From: Limisphaerales bacterium
GTDB taxonomy: Bacteria; Verrucomicrobiota; Verrucomicrobiia; Limisphaerales; PALSA-1396
DNA length: 6,253 nucleotides
Reading direction: 5' to 3'
NCBI GenBank assembly: GCA_003140275.1
Contig: PLJQ01000412.1
Coordinates: 10,930-17,182 of the forward strand
Shown here piece after piece: positions 5,750 through 6,253 of this stretch. The notes under the pieces were generated by a model, which was given only the letters and a program-made list of their open reading frames with translations, did no database searches and was not told the origin of the DNA. The number at the start of each line of letters is the position of its first letter. The first letter of the stretch is position 1. Made by a program: the position numbers and the translations under genes.

Positions 5750-6253
5750 ATGGCCTGGATCAAACGCAATTTATTCTTCGTGATCGGGTGCCTGTTGGCT
5801 GTGGGGTTGATGGGCTGGGCCGGCTGGTATCTCTACTCGAAAATGGCATTAAACAATTCCGGGCGCGATCAATTAACGGCGCAGTACGCGGAACTGGACC
5901 GCCTGAACAAGTTGAACCCGCACCCCGGCGATGGAAAAAAGGTGGACAACATCAAGCTGGCCGAAGAGCAGCAGAAGGAACTGCGTGAGTACATCACCAA
6001 AGCCCGCAAATATTTCGAGAAAATCCCCCCGATCCCGGAATCACCGAAAGTGACCAGCTATGATTTTGCCCGGCAGTTGCCTTCCACCATCGACCAGTTG
6101 TCGCGCGATGCGACCAATGCGAGCGTCACGCTGCCGCCCGGATTTTATTTCTCGTTTCAAGCACAGAAAGGTTCAATGACGCTTGCGCCCGGCAGTCTTG
6201 AACCGTTGGCGGTGAAACTGGGCGAGATCAAGGCTCTCTGCGATATCCTGTTT
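5750..6253 (+). CDS. Membrane-anchored PilO-position protein, Amuc_1100-like (3' end outside the window)
   Basis: The frame from ATG 5750 stays open for 168 codons to the window edge. It has a short basic N-terminus (MAWIKRN), one membrane helix (about 8-30), a charged helical/coiled-coil stretch (about 36-90), a Pro-rich turn (KIPPIPESPK, 91-100), and the start of a globular domain including LPPGFYFSFQA (128-138) and LAVKLGEIKALCDILF (153-168). This plan (helix, coiled coil, periplasmic domain) is that of PilO. The order of features, particularly a 'GFxxF' strand followed by a helix with 'L...I..L...L', recalls Akkermansia Amuc_1100, a PilO/PilN-like surface-associated protein encoded next to a PilM-like gene. 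The start lies one base after the pilM-pilN stop (TAATATG), so it is translationally coupled. It probably forms a heterodimer with the PilN part of its neighbour. The family call is by resemblance from memory and not verified by alignment. Confidence 0.75.
   Translation, partial: MAWIKRNLFFVIGCLLAVGLMGWAGWYLYSKMALNNSGRDQLTAQYAELDRLNKLNPHPGDGKKVDNIKLAEEQQKELREYITKARKYFEKIPPIPESPKVTSYDFARQLPSTIDQLSRDATNASVTLPPGFYFSFQAQKGSMTLAPGSLEPLAVKLGEIKALCDILF

Noticed and set aside
5935..5941. A_AAA_AAG slippery heptamer in the correct frame within the Amuc_1100-like gene
   Set aside because: A -1 shift would terminate at the TGA ending at 5988, giving a short product with no sensible domain. No convincing downstream stimulatory structure was seen, and such A-runs are common in Gly-Lys-Lys codons.

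Overview
The window is an ordinary-composition bacterial chromosome segment (moderately GC-rich by eye) with six protein-coding genes, all on the + strand; the first and last are cut by the window edges. Gene content points to Verrucomicrobiota, probably an environmental non-Akkermansia lineage. The reason is that an exosortase/EpsI exopolysaccharide locus sits next to a PilM-like protein followed by a protein resembling the Akkermansia Amuc_1100 family. This placement is inferred from protein resemblance recalled from memory, not from a search.

Region 1 (1-3658) is an exopolysaccharide / protein-sorting block. It holds the 3' end of an exosortase (catalytic Cys and Arg visible), an EpsI (DUF3485-type) protein whose start overlaps the exosortase stop (ATGA), a membrane polyprenyl glycosylphosphotransferase that would start repeat-unit assembly on undecaprenyl phosphate, and a UDP-glucuronate decarboxylase that would supply UDP-xylose. 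Exosortase systems typically couple export and C-terminal processing of PEP-CTERM-type surface proteins to exopolysaccharide production. No PEP-CTERM substrate lies within the window.

Region 2 (3659-3825) is a 167-base non-coding junction. It holds a short A/T hairpin and a longer imperfect hairpin followed by eight T, and it separates the polysaccharide block from a pilus-type block.

Region 3 (3826-6253) begins a type IV pilus-like inner-membrane assembly operon. The first gene encodes a 640-residue protein that reads as PilM fused to PilN, with a PilN-like N-terminal peptide kept at the junction and a Pro/Gly-rich insertion in the PilN part. One base after its stop begins a membrane-anchored PilO-position protein resembling Amuc_1100. 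In the classic pilMNOPQ order, the gene(s) beyond the right edge should include further alignment-complex proteins and a secretin.

No RNA genes, mobile elements, CRISPR arrays or integration scars were seen, and no non-coding stretch exceeds 300 bases. The gene families are known. The points most worth a second look are a Glu at the usual exosortase His position, the PilM-PilN fusion, a hairpin covering the start region of the UDP-glucuronate decarboxylase gene, and the hairpin/T-run just ahead of the pilus operon.
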